From contig BOKF01000062.1 of NCBI GenBank assembly GCA_016860845.1, positions 1 through 49,081 of the forward strand: a DNA stretch of 49,081 nucleotides, written 5' to 3'. Made by a program: the position numbers and the translations under genes. Shown here piece after piece: positions 1 to 7,207 of this stretch; the stretch's first letter is position 1, and each line of letters starts with the position of its first letter. The stretch is from Chloroflexota bacterium (GTDB lineage Bacteria; Chloroflexota; Anaerolineae; 4572-78; J111). The notes beneath the pieces are model-generated. The model ran no database searches, was not told the DNA's origin, and saw only the letters and a list, made by a program, of their open reading frames with translations.

Positions 1-2
1 CG

Positions 3-119
3 GCCGCCCTGCACTTGGTGCGCTACTATCAAAAACGCAATCATGTCGCTTATCTGTCTCATCGTAAATCCAAATTGGCTCAACTTGGTCTCTCAGCCGT
101 GGTCAACATTGCGCTGTAA
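3..119 (+). CDS. 3' end of an unidentified protein (partial)
   Basis: An open frame runs from the window edge to a TAA at 117-119 and gives 38 C-terminal residues rich in His, Arg, Lys and Tyr (it contains [12 protein letters not shown]). The gene begins outside the window. The basic, Tyr/His-rich tail would fit a transposase C-terminus, but I do not recognise a family. About 240 non-coding bases follow. Weak IS-end-like sequence near 205-215 and at the other end of the window (about 48960) is the only further hint of a mobile element. Confidence 0.4.
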   Translation, partial: AALHLVRYYQKRNHVAYLSHRKSKLAQLGLSAVVNIAL

Positions 120-358
120 TATTAGTTATCTCTGACAAATTCCTACTTAATTTTACCACTCTAAAACAGTTCAATCAAGCAGAAGTTTAACCGCCTGGAT
201 TTTTTAGGACACATGGCCCAAAATTCAGTGACTTTTGGCCCTGTTGTTTTTTGTTTTACGGGTGTAATCTGAGAAGTACTAAAAAAGTTTTTATTTCCTT
301 CAGTCATGATGGAAAGCACGGTAAAAGTGGATTATTTACCAACAGCGAAGAGGCTATC

Positions 359-895
359 ATGAATAAAAAGTTTATCTTTCCACTCGTCTTTGTAATTTTC
401 CTCTGGGTACTTGTGCCAGTTTACGCCGCCCAACCCCCGGTCGCTCCAGGGCGTGAAGTCCTGGCTTTACCTAAATCCGATATTGTTCCTTGCAGTACCG
501 CTGGCACCCTTAGCGTATGTCTGGATAACACATGCAGCACTTCAACAGGCCCAGGGACTTGCAGTGGTCATGGAGGTGTAGTCGGCACGCTCTTTAATCC
601 TTCGGGTGTCCCAGTCGAAGTCCACATCTCAGTAAGTGGGTCAGCTTCTTCTGGATCGGGAGAGGGCCGGCCACAATATACTCTTGCCCCAACTATTCCA
701 TCTGACCCGTACCAACCCCTCGGACCCGCACCAGTTTCGTCACCTCAATCAACGCTCAATCAACCTGCTCTAACTCAGATTCCGGCTAGTGGCGGCATTT
801 TAGCTAACCAATCAGTACCACTTCATCTAACATCTGCTATATCTGTACTCTTAGTTATGGCAGTGATGGCTGTAAAAGCAGTCAGCAAGAAATAA
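359..895 (+). CDS. exported Ser/Pro-rich protein with C-terminal membrane anchor
   Basis: The 178-residue protein is read from ATG 359, which has a GAAGAGG ribosome site just upstream. The frame is open further upstream, but no better start is visible there. Residues 1-20 (MNKKF, then a hydrophobic run ending VYA-A) form a Sec signal peptide. The middle is low-complexity and rich in Ser, Pro, Gly and Thr, with four Cys between about residues 41 and 62. The C-terminus has PASGGIL, about 10 residues, a hydrophobic helix (ISVLLVMAVMAV) and a basic tail (KAVSKK), as in sortase- or exosortase-like sorting signals. I recognise no enzymatic domain. It is probably a surface or spore-coat-like wall protein. 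A hairpin terminator follows directly. Confidence 0.6.
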   Translation: MNKKFIFPLVFVIFLWVLVPVYAAQPPVAPGREVLALPKSDIVPCSTAGTLSVCLDNTCSTSTGPGTCSGHGGVVGTLFNPSGVPVEVHISVSGSASSGSGEGRPQYTLAPTIPSDPYQPLGPAPVSSPQSTLNQPALTQIPASGGILANQSVPLHLTSAISVLLVMAVMAVKAVSKK

Positions 896-934
896 CGAAC
901 TCTGTAACTATAGTCGGGTAGAATTAAAATAAAG

Positions 935-966
935 AAAGCTGGCCTACAGGCTGGCTTTTTTGTTTT
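935..966 (+). terminator. Rho-independent terminator
   Basis: A 10-bp stem (AAAGCTGGCC at 935-944 with GGCTGGCTTT at 949-958, including two G-T pairs) closes a TACA loop and runs into a T tract at 956-961. It lies 40 bases after the stop of the exported protein at 359-895. Confidence 0.85.
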
Positions 967-1024
967 GGACTTTAAAACTAGGATTTGTGTTATATAAAGA
1001 ATGCGCATCATTCGTAAGCGGTAG

Positions 1025-1053
1025 TTGATTCTATAGAATAGATATGTTACAAT
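1025..1053 (+). promoter_or_regulatory. sigma-70-type promoter
   Basis: TTGATT at 1025-1030, a 17-base spacer and TACAAT at 1048-1053 preceded by TG (extended -10). The predicted start of transcription is near 1060, about 35 bases before the ATG at 1095, which has a GAGGAG ribosome site. It fits the exported protein at 1095-1955. Confidence 0.6.
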
Positions 1054-1094
1054 AGATTTATATTATGGAAAGTAGTTTTGAGGAGCAGTAGCTT

Positions 1095-1955
1095 ATGGCA
1101 CACTTTGAACGCAAATCAATCGGTGTAATGGCAGCTCTTGCTCTCTTGCTAACCTTTGTTATCCCTCTACCCAGCCAGGCCGGCGACCCGGATAAAACGA
1201 TTGGCGGCATCAATCCAAATCATTACGTTTGTGTAAACGATAAAGGTGAGATAATTGATCTGGACAATGATGCAATAAGCGGGGATGGGGATAGTGTCAC
1301 CTATGATCCTGAAAAAACGATTGATCTGAATAAATTAGAGGAAGAGTGCGACGATGCCGATAATGAGTCGGAGGGAGATTTTGACCTGGAGCTGATCCGC
1401 CGCTCCCGGCTTGAGGGCTTCGTGGTTGAATTTCATGCCGACCCTGGCGCTCCGGGTGGGTGGCGGGGGGTCTTCTCCAGGGACGTGCCGGTGTTTATCA
1501 CCGGCCCCGGTTTTGAGGTCTTTAAGGGTTCGGACAAGGATGGCTCCTTTTATTTTGACAACCTGGGCGCCGGCCCTGTCACCTTTAACCTGCGCTTGCC
1601 CGCCGATGCCCATCCGGTAAACCCCAATGTTACGATAGTGACTAATGGGCTGCCGAATACGACCAGCGGGATTTACCTGGGGTTTTTTCGAGGCGATGTG
1701 GCGCCCCCGGATGTGACAGCCTTGACCGGGCCTGACGGAGTTCCCTTACCCTTGGCCAATTACACCTATGATGAATCCATTGAGTCTGCCACCGATCCGT
1801 TTAGCGGGGAAGTGAGCGGGATGCCCAGTGTTGGCGGTGTTTTGCCCCGGCAAATTTCTCTGGTTTCTGTCGTTTTGGCCGTTGTTCTTGTGATTGTTTT
1901 GCCGGCTGTCGGTGTGCTCAAAGCTCGTCGAAATAACAACGACAACCAAGAGTAA
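1095..1955 (+). CDS. exported surface protein with one carboxypeptidase-regulatory/SpaA-like beta domain and C-terminal anchor
   Basis: The 286-residue protein starts at ATG 1095 after a GAGGAG ribosome site. Residues 1-29 form a signal peptide (hydrophobic stretch, then PSQAG). Residues 30-95 are acidic (Asp/Glu-rich, possibly calcium-binding). Residues about 108-175 resemble a carboxypeptidase-regulatory or prealbumin-like fold: FVVEFHADPG, then VPVFITGPG, then GSFYFDNLGAGPVTFNL. The C-terminus holds SVGGVLP, a long hydrophobic helix (about 255-273) and a basic tail (KARRNNN). It shares the order GG-I/V-L, helix, basic tail with the protein at 359-895. It converges on the nicotinate phosphoribosyltransferase gene with only 19 bases between stops. 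The substrate or partner is unknown. Confidence 0.6.
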   Translation: MAHFERKSIGVMAALALLLTFVIPLPSQAGDPDKTIGGINPNHYVCVNDKGEIIDLDNDAISGDGDSVTYDPEKTIDLNKLEEECDDADNESEGDFDLELIRRSRLEGFVVEFHADPGAPGGWRGVFSRDVPVFITGPGFEVFKGSDKDGSFYFDNLGAGPVTFNLRLPADAHPVNPNVTIVTNGLPNTTSGIYLGFFRGDVAPPDVTALTGPDGVPLPLANYTYDESIESATDPFSGEVSGMPSVGGVLPRQISLVSVVLAVVLVIVLPAVGVLKARRNNNDNQE

Positions 1956-1974
1956 GTAACTTTGCTGTTTCTGC

Positions 1975-3342
1975 TCACAACCTCTCTAAATCCACCGGCT
2001 CCAAATCAGGATTGTCGGTAGCCGTCCGGCCAACTTTGGCCATGTCTACCCAATCTCCGTTGAGCTTGACCCGGACTACGTCGGCGGTGAAATCGGTGTT
2101 GGTGCCCAGGGCATCGTCGTTGCTCATCAGACTGGAGCCGACGCCGTAAATGTCAACAGGCACGCCCAACTCCTCAAACCATTTAATTTTCTCCGGCCTA
2201 AAGCCCCCGCTGACGGCAATCTGCACATTATGGCAGTAGGTTCTGGCCCGCTCGTGCCAGGCGGGCGGCAAATTCCAACCGGTCCAGGCATTATCCAGCG
2301 CCTGCCGCACCAGCCAGCACAGCCGGGGATTGACCCCGTTATCCAACTTCTTGTCGCCCAACGGCTGCACGCTCACATCACGCATATTGCCCGATGTATC
2401 CAGGCGCACCCCGTACAGCCTGTATTTCTGGGCTGTCTCTTCGTCGCCGGTCTCGCACGCCGCCTGGTAGCGTTCAAACATTGCTTTCAACACGGCCAAA
2501 CTGGTGCCGACGCTGTCGTTGTTAAAATCTACCAGGGCAATACGCGGCATCTCCGGCGGGCGTACGGCGGCAAAAGCCAGCATGGCCTCAACCGTATCGC
2601 CCAAAAAGCAGGCGATGGCGGCATGAGCCACGGTACCGCCGCCCAAACCGCCCCACCAGTCCCCCTGCGCATCGGTGGATACAAACGAGCCAACCTGCTG
2701 CTGGTAATCGCGATTGAAACGATGCACCGCAATGTCATAGGCATAGCCGTCGGCGGCCTGGACTTCATGCACGTCAAAACGGGCCGGGAAGAACAGCACC
2801 GGTTTGCCGCGCGCGGCTTCCAGGGTGTTGTACACGTTGGTCGCAATGCGGCTGGCCCGGGCCAGCGCGCCCAGGATAGGCGTCTCCAACAGGGCAAAAT
2901 CCCGGTAGCGGCCTCTGACACGCATCACCGGCTGCACCCGGCGCGGGTCGCCGTGGTAGTAGGTTATGACCCCATCCTGCACCGCCTCGACCCGCAAACG
3001 CGACCATGTTTCAACAAATTTGCCCCTCTCGTCATAATAACCGGTGCAGTGGCGCAGCATGCTCAAGGCTTTGTCAACCCCGGCGATCAGGGCGCGCGGC
3101 TCGCGGCGGGTAAAAACCTGCATCTCGACCTCGATATCGCCAGTGGCCAGGCTGACCGGATCAATCCCCAACTGGCTCAAAACAGGGCTGTGCCCACTAA
3201 AACGATAATCACGCTCGGCCAGCGCCTGCAAGGTTTGGGCAATATTGACAAAATATTTGTCGGAATACCAGCCCTGCCGCATGCGCTCGATATCGAGCTT
3301 AAAGGTGCTGTTGGTTAAGCGTCTCCCGTTAAAGATAGACAT
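1975..3342 (-). CDS. pncB: nicotinate phosphoribosyltransferase
   Basis: The enzyme joins nicotinate and PRPP to give nicotinate mononucleotide, the entry step of Preiss-Handler NAD salvage, in the cytosol. The start is placed at 3342 (MSIFNGRRLTN) because AAGGAAAAGG precedes it; an upstream extension in frame falls in repeat sequence. The 455 residues read as a complete type II phosphoribosyltransferase: N-terminal KLDIERMRQGWYSDKYF, central FFPARFDVHEVQAADG, and the C-terminal barrel with VSGGFRPEKIKWFEELGVP and the phosphate-binding GVGSS. It is the third gene of a minus-strand run behind a nicotinamidase-like gene and an SPFH gene, which supports an NAD-salvage unit. The identification is firm at family level; nicotinate rather than nicotinamide specificity follows from similarity and context. 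Confidence 0.88.
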   Translation of the reverse strand: MSIFNGRRLTNSTFKLDIERMRQGWYSDKYFVNIAQTLQALAERDYRFSGHSPVLSQLGIDPVSLATGDIEVEMQVFTRREPRALIAGVDKALSMLRHCTGYYDERGKFVETWSRLRVEAVQDGVITYYHGDPRRVQPVMRVRGRYRDFALLETPILGALARASRIATNVYNTLEAARGKPVLFFPARFDVHEVQAADGYAYDIAVHRFNRDYQQQVGSFVSTDAQGDWWGGLGGGTVAHAAIACFLGDTVEAMLAFAAVRPPEMPRIALVDFNNDSVGTSLAVLKAMFERYQAACETGDEETAQKYRLYGVRLDTSGNMRDVSVQPLGDKKLDNGVNPRLCWLVRQALDNAWTGWNLPPAWHERARTYCHNVQIAVSGGFRPEKIKWFEELGVPVDIYGVGSSLMSNDDALGTNTDFTADVVRVKLNGDWVDMAKVGRTATDNPDLEPVDLERL

Positions 3343-3384
3343 AAGAACTACCTTTTCCTTGCTTACGAGGGGTAAAATATAAAA

Positions 3385-3439
3385 CGTGGTGCGTATTGCG
3401 TATTCCGTAACCCTTACGCACCACACACCACGTATTACG
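3385..3439. repeat. short-word inverted repeat (TGCGTAT class)
   Basis: GTGGTGCGTATTGCGTATT on the left is answered by TTACGCACCAC and ACCACGTATTACG on the right, so the element is an imperfect palindrome made of 7-base words. It fills the junction between the SPFH gene and pncB. Confidence 0.75.
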
Positions 3440-3457
3440 ATTATAAACGATGACCAT

Positions 3458-4189
3458 TTAATGCGCCACTGTTTGCAGTCGTTTCATTGTCAGCCGGGAG
3501 GGGGTGGGCAGGTAGGCGTCCCAGTGGAGGATTTCGTCGAGCTGGTAAGCCCCACGCACGACTTCGCGGGTCGTCGGGTCCACCTGGCGAATGGCTCCAT
3601 CCAGGGTGGCGATAGCTTTGGCTTTGTTGAAAGCTTCGGCCACTTCCTGCGGCAGGTCAATGGCTTGTAGGTTGAGGCCGTTAAAGACAACCCCCAGCGG
3701 CTTCAGCCGGTCGGCCAGCAGTTGGCTCATTTGCCGCTCGATCCGTTCGCGGGTGGCAGGCTTGAACAGGTCAGGCACGGCGTAGTCTCCCACGAGTTTG
3801 CGTAAACAGATGTCGGCATGGCGGGCAATCGCTTTTTCGGTGTTAGCCAGGCCGCGCAGCCGCTGGCTGACATTCTCGGTGATGAGTTCGGGTTTCAAGG
3901 CATAAGTGCCGGACCAGTTGATGTTGACCGGGACGCCGTCGCCGGTGGCAATGGCCGCGGCCTGGCCGGCAATCAATTTGGTTTTAGTTTCCAGCACAAA
4001 ATCCACTTTTTCAAAGGGTTGCAAGACGTGCCGGCCGGCGGGCAGCACTCGCTTGATAAAACCGTCACGGTTGATGGTCACGGCGATACTGTCTTCACGC
4101 ACAACCTGAGTTTGCCTGGAGCGAAAGATGACCGCGCCAAGAACTGTCAAGATTACAAAAACCGTTGCTGAAACTGTCAGGAATGTCAT
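3458..4189 (-). CDS. SPFH/band-7 domain membrane protein
   Basis: The 243-residue protein starts at ATG 4189 with a GGAGG site 7 bases upstream. Residues 3-23 form one membrane helix, followed by the band-7 domain: a basic start (FRSRQTQVVRED), TINRDGFIKRVLPAGRHVL, then VPVNINWSGTYAL, and a helical part with ADRLKPLGVVFNGLNLQAIDLP and EVAEAFNKAKA. Such proteins form oligomers at the inner face of the membrane and act as scaffolds or protease modulators. At 243 residues it is shorter than many family members and lacks the long coiled tail. It lies 52 bases downstream of the nicotinamidase-like gene and 115 bases upstream of pncB. Why an SPFH protein sits in an NAD-salvage unit is not evident. 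Confidence 0.75.
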   Translation of the reverse strand: MTFLTVSATVFVILTVLGAVIFRSRQTQVVREDSIAVTINRDGFIKRVLPAGRHVLQPFEKVDFVLETKTKLIAGQAAAIATGDGVPVNINWSGTYALKPELITENVSQRLRGLANTEKAIARHADICLRKLVGDYAVPDLFKPATRERIERQMSQLLADRLKPLGVVFNGLNLQAIDLPQEVAEAFNKAKAIATLDGAIRQVDPTTREVVRGAYQLDEILHWDAYLPTPSRLTMKRLQTVAH

Positions 4190-4241
4190 GGTGAGCCTCC
4201 GATTGAGTCTGATTTCTAAATTCTTAATTCTTATTGGCCTG

Positions 4242-4955
4242 CTACTCCACCTTGGCCACGACTTCAATCCCATTGAGCCGCATGTGATAGAGAAAGATGG
4301 TGTGCAGCAGGTCGCCATCGTGCGGGATTGCGCCGATTTCGGCGGCAACGGAGACGGGCAGATCGTAGGTGTCCACGCAGTCCACCGGCACAATCACCCG
4401 TACCTTTTCGTTACGGGCATTGCCGCGCAGCTTGAGATGCATAGCCAGTTGGTAGGTGCAGAGGTCGGTGCAATCGCCGACGGCGATGAAGGTGTTGACC
4501 TGTGGGTGCGCGGCCAGCCAGGGTTCCAAATCCGTGCCAATCGCCGAGTTGATAGACTGTTTGGGCAGCACCTGGAACTGGTCAAAGAAGGGCAGCTCCT
4601 TGAACTTGTCTACCGTCTCGCTCTCGCGCGTACCCCGGATGCAGTGGGGCGGATAGCTCTCAAACTCAACCGAGTCCTCCGGGTGGGTGTCTTGGGTGAG
4701 AATGAAATTCCGCACCCCGGCCTGGTAGCTCTTTTGAAAGAGGGCGGCAATCGGCTCAACGATGGTCGCCACGCGCGGGCTGGCCAACGCGCCTTCGTAG
4801 CAAAAGCCATTAATCACATCCACCGAAATTATGGCTACATTCTTCGGCTGGTTGTTGACAATCTCGGCCAGCGGCTTGGGCTGCAAGCCCTCTTTCCACT
4901 CGACGACGTAATTCAAAAAAGGTCTGCTCTGTTCAATCAATTGCTCTGCATTCAT
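4242..4955 (-). CDS. nicotinamidase/isochorismatase-family cysteine hydrolase
   Basis: The 237-residue protein starts at 4955 with an AGGAG site. The nicotinamidase catalytic set is visible: Asp46 in ISVDVINGF, Lys132 in LPKQS and the nucleophile Cys166 in GDCTDLC. TQDTH (Asp89, His91) and YPPHCIRGT (101-109) match nicotinamidase metal-site and substrate loops. The likely reaction is nicotinamide to nicotinate plus ammonia, feeding the pncB product downstream. Isochorismatases and other cysteine hydrolases share the fold, but PPHCxxGT and the neighbour favour nicotinamidase (PncA). It is the first gene behind a strong promoter with two operators. Confidence 0.82.
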   Translation of the reverse strand: MNAEQLIEQSRPFLNYVVEWKEGLQPKPLAEIVNNQPKNVAIISVDVINGFCYEGALASPRVATIVEPIAALFQKSYQAGVRNFILTQDTHPEDSVEFESYPPHCIRGTRESETVDKFKELPFFDQFQVLPKQSINSAIGTDLEPWLAAHPQVNTFIAVGDCTDLCTYQLAMHLKLRGNARNEKVRVIVPVDCVDTYDLPVSVAAEIGAIPHDGDLLHTIFLYHMRLNGIEVVAKVE

Positions 4956-4968
4956 TTTTACGCTCCTA

Positions 4969-4985
4969 AGTGTGTAAATCACACT
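4969..4985. promoter_or_regulatory. operator copy 2 (AGTGT-N7-ACACT)
   Basis: AGTGT at 4969-4973 and ACACT at 4981-4985 are separated by 7 bases. This is the same arrangement as the operator at 5017-5033, with centres 48 bases apart. It lies in the untranslated leader, just before the ribosome site of the nicotinamidase-like gene. Confidence 0.65.
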
Positions 4986-5014
4986 ATTATCTTTCAAATA
5001 AAACGCCAAAGCGT

Positions 5015-5035
5015 TTAGTGTTTTATTTACACTAA
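5015..5035. promoter_or_regulatory. operator copy 1, 21-bp palindrome TTAGTGT-N7-ACACTAA
   Basis: The arms TTAGTGT (5015-5021) and ACACTAA (5029-5035) are perfect complements. It begins at the downstream edge of the -10 box and covers the expected transcription start, so a bound protein would repress. NrtR-type NAD-metabolism regulators are natural candidates from the gene content, but no regulator gene is in the window and I cannot assign the motif. Confidence 0.75.
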
Positions 5036-5063
5036 CTATACCCGAAAAAAAGGTTTTTGTCAA
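5035..5063 (-). promoter_or_regulatory. consensus sigma-70 promoter of the NAD-salvage unit
   Basis: On the minus strand: TTGACA (5063-5058), a 17-base spacer and TATAGT (5040-5035). Transcription should start near 5028 and read the nicotinamidase-like gene, the SPFH gene and pncB. Confidence 0.85.
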
Positions 5064-5093
5064 TACTACACTAACAATTTTAAGGTTGGGAAA

Positions 5094-5161
5094 CCGACCA
5101 CCGACCAGCGACCGCAGAAAAGGAAACTCTGGCAGCGGTCAGCCGTCGGCGGTCGGCGGTC
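5094..5161. repeat. short-word inverted repeat (GGTCGGC class)
   Basis: CCGACCACCGACCAGCGACCGC on the left faces GCGGTCAGCCGTCGGCGGTCGGCGGTC on the right around an A-rich centre. The word period is 7 bases. It lies between the FAD oxidoreductase stop and the promoter at 5035-5063. Confidence 0.75.
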
Positions 5162-5166
5162 TTATC

Positions 5167-6480
5167 CTACATCCAGGGGAAAGGCGCGTTCGATTTGGGC
5201 AGCGCCTTTTGCTGCTCAAATCGTTTGAAGGAGAAGGGTTCGAGTAGTCTGCTGGTTTCGCCGGTCAGAATGCGGGCCACCTGCTCGCCCACGCCGATCA
5301 TCTTAAAACCATGATTGGAATCGGCGATGACATACGTGTTGGGGCGCATAAAGTCAAACACCGGGAAGTTATCGGCAGAAAAAGCGCCGACGCCGCCGGA
5401 GGGTTTCTTGGAGGCAAATTGGCGCTTGCCCTCAAAGCGTTTCATGCAGTGGGCCAGCGACGCCACCCAGATATCGTAGAAATCCTCGCCGACGCAGTAA
5501 TAGGGGCTGCGCGTGCCGTAGGGGTCCACCTCGCACTCCGCGCCCACGTCGAGCGGCACTGCGCCGCCCTGCACCGCGTGCTTGTCCCGTTTGAAGTAAA
5601 TGCCCCAGGGCTGGTCCCAGACCAGCCGCCCGTCCTCGCTGTAGAGAGGAACGTCGCTGTCTACGTGTACCAGCGGCGGGCGTAAACCATCATTGGTAAT
5701 GTGAATGTAGGGATTAACCTCGATTTCGCCTTCTTGTAGAGCCAGGAAGCGCCACAGATCGGTTGTTTGGCCGGGATGGCGCGGGTCGGCAACCTTGCCC
5801 GGCAGGTCGAGCATGCGCCAGACATTCTTGATCCATGGGCCAACCGCCACCACGACATGCCCTACCTCGACCTCGCCGGTGTCGGTTTCGACGACCTTGA
5901 CCGAGCCGTCGCCGTTCAGCTTGAAGCCGGTCACCGCCGGTCCGATCACAATTTGGGCGTCTTCGCTCTCGGCCTTAATGGCCAGGCCGTGAATGGCCTG
6001 CTTGCTCCAGGCGTGCCCCCCCCGATGTTCGTGTAACACGGCGGCGAGCTTCTCGGCCTGCCAATCGTAGAAAATCCCCTGCATATACTTTTTGACTTCT
6101 TTTTCCCCGGTCACCAGCGTCGAGGGATAGCCCAGGCTCTGATGGCGGGCATAGATGGCCTCCAACCCCTCCCGCATTGGCTCAAACGAGGCGGTCAGGT
6201 AGCCGACCGAGTTGTAGGCGAAGTAATCCGGGTCCGACTCCCAGATATCCATGCAGTGGATCATCAAGTGGGTCATCGGCTCCTGGTAGTAATTGCAGCG
6301 CACATTGCCGCAGGCTACCCCCGACGCCCCCGCGGCAATCCCCTGCTTTTCGATGACCACGACATCCTCGCCCCTGCCCTTGCCCGTAGCTTTGAGATAC
6401 TTGGCCAGGTGATAGGCTGTCGAGAGGCCGTGGACCCCCGCCCCAATTATTAAATATTCAGCTTTTTTGGGTAACGCCAT
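5167..6480 (-). CDS. DAO-family FAD-dependent oxidoreductase (sarcosine/dimethylglycine dehydrogenase-like)
   Basis: The 437-residue protein starts at ATG 6480 after GGAGAG. The N-terminal Rossmann motif is GAGVHGLSTA (13-22), followed by the acidic ribose-binding residue in VVVIEKQ. The second FAD contact region lies in PSGGVGAFSADNFPVFDF near the C-terminus, ending in SNHGFKMIGVGEQVARILTGE, typical of sarcosine oxidase beta and related DAO enzymes. The family oxidises secondary or tertiary amines such as sarcosine, dimethylglycine or D-amino acids. Its place in the same minus-strand run as an MttB-family methyltransferase and two alcohol dehydrogenases suggests a methylated glycine as substrate, with formaldehyde released. 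The exact substrate is inferred only. Confidence 0.72.
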   Translation of the reverse strand: MALPKKAEYLIIGAGVHGLSTAYHLAKYLKATGKGRGEDVVVIEKQGIAAGASGVACGNVRCNYYQEPMTHLMIHCMDIWESDPDYFAYNSVGYLTASFEPMREGLEAIYARHQSLGYPSTLVTGEKEVKKYMQGIFYDWQAEKLAAVLHEHRGGHAWSKQAIHGLAIKAESEDAQIVIGPAVTGFKLNGDGSVKVVETDTGEVEVGHVVVAVGPWIKNVWRMLDLPGKVADPRHPGQTTDLWRFLALQEGEIEVNPYIHITNDGLRPPLVHVDSDVPLYSEDGRLVWDQPWGIYFKRDKHAVQGGAVPLDVGAECEVDPYGTRSPYYCVGEDFYDIWVASLAHCMKRFEGKRQFASKKPSGGVGAFSADNFPVFDFMRPNTYVIADSNHGFKMIGVGEQVARILTGETSRLLEPFSFKRFEQQKALPKSNAPFPWM

Positions 6481-6499
6481 TTTCTCTCTCCTTCAAAAT

Positions 6500-6568
6500 A
6501 ATCCACAGATTACACAGATTTCGCAGATAAAAAATAAAAATCTGTGCAATCTGCGAAATCTGTGGATT
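6500..6568. repeat. short-word inverted repeat (ACAGATT/AATCTGTG class)
   Basis: The left arm at 6500-6528 (AATCCACAGATTACACAGAT...) and the right arm at 6540-6568 (...GAAATCTGTGGATT) are reverse complements with their inner words permuted, around an A-rich loop. It fills the junction between the YbaK-like gene and the FAD oxidoreductase gene. Confidence 0.8.
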
Positions 6569-6593
6569 CTCATTGACAGTGGTGTATTACAAA

Positions 6594-7145
6594 TCAGCCA
6601 TTCTGTATTACATTTACATCGGCAATCGGCGCGAACTGCGCCCCGGCCAGCCGGGACAAATCCTGCTGGCTGAGTTCCAGACCCAACAGGGGGTCGCCGC
6701 TGCTGATGTTGACTTTGGTGCAGTGGACAATCGCCTGATCAAAAACGACCGGCACCTCGGTGGGCAGGCAGAGTGGAGCGACCGCCCCTTGCACGGAGCC
6801 AGTGACGGCTTGAATTTCCTCCGCCGTGGCAAAGGTCAGCCGTTTCCATGCCTGAGCCTGGGACAGATAAGCGCGCACCGCCTGGGGGTCGAGCCGGGCT
6901 GTCCCCAGGATGCAGGCCATAACGTAGCGGCGCGGCTCGGCTTTCTCCCGCAGCAGAATAGATTTGACCATCTCTTCCGCCACCACACCCCGCTGCGCTG
7001 CCGCCGCTTCGACCGTAAAGACCGGCTCGGCATGCGGCAAGCGGCGGTAAGCAATACCCTGCGTGTCGAGCAGGTCGGTGATTTTAGTTTTGAGCGAATT
7101 CTGAGGATTTTCCACTTTGGTTTGCCAAAAGATCCACAGATGCAC
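6594..7145 (-). CDS. YbaK/EbsC-family aminoacyl-tRNA deacylase-like protein
   Basis: The 183 residues have the size and motifs of the YbaK/ProX family, which hydrolyses mischarged tRNA such as Cys- or Ala-tRNA(Pro). Visible are YRRLPHAEP near residue 30, EEMVKSILLRE with the conserved Lys near 60, the GSVQGAVAPLCLP loop (about 125-137) and the C-terminal NISSGDPLLGLELS. The start is uncertain: ATG 7145 lies inside a repeat, while GTG 7115 lies outside it, and neither has a clear ribosome site. It sits between the Zn-dependent dehydrogenase and the FAD oxidoreductase, but a functional link is not apparent; it may be a passenger in the run. Confidence 0.75.
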   Translation of the reverse strand: MHLWIFWQTKVENPQNSLKTKITDLLDTQGIAYRRLPHAEPVFTVEAAAAQRGVVAEEMVKSILLREKAEPRRYVMACILGTARLDPQAVRAYLSQAQAWKRLTFATAEEIQAVTGSVQGAVAPLCLPTEVPVVFDQAIVHCTKVNISSGDPLLGLELSQQDLSRLAGAQFAPIADVNVIQNG

Positions 7146-7207
7146 TCAGAGGGGCACAGATAAAAAACAAAATAAAAAATCTGTGTTAATCTGCGTTAAT
7201 CTGCGGA
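7131..7207. repeat. short-word inverted repeat (CACAGAT/AATCTGCG class)
   Basis: GATCCACAGATGCACTC and GGCACAGAT are answered by AATCTGTGTTAATCTGCG and TTAATCTGCGGAC after an A-rich centre. It is related in wording to the element at 6500-6568. It spans the junction between the Zn-dependent dehydrogenase and the YbaK-like gene and may supply the first codons of the latter. Confidence 0.75.

Noticed and set aside
2230..3318. Long plus-strand open frame opposite pncB
   Set aside because: It mirrors the complete, family-like minus-strand enzyme, and its composition is rich in His, Gln and Arg as in antisense of GC-rich genes.
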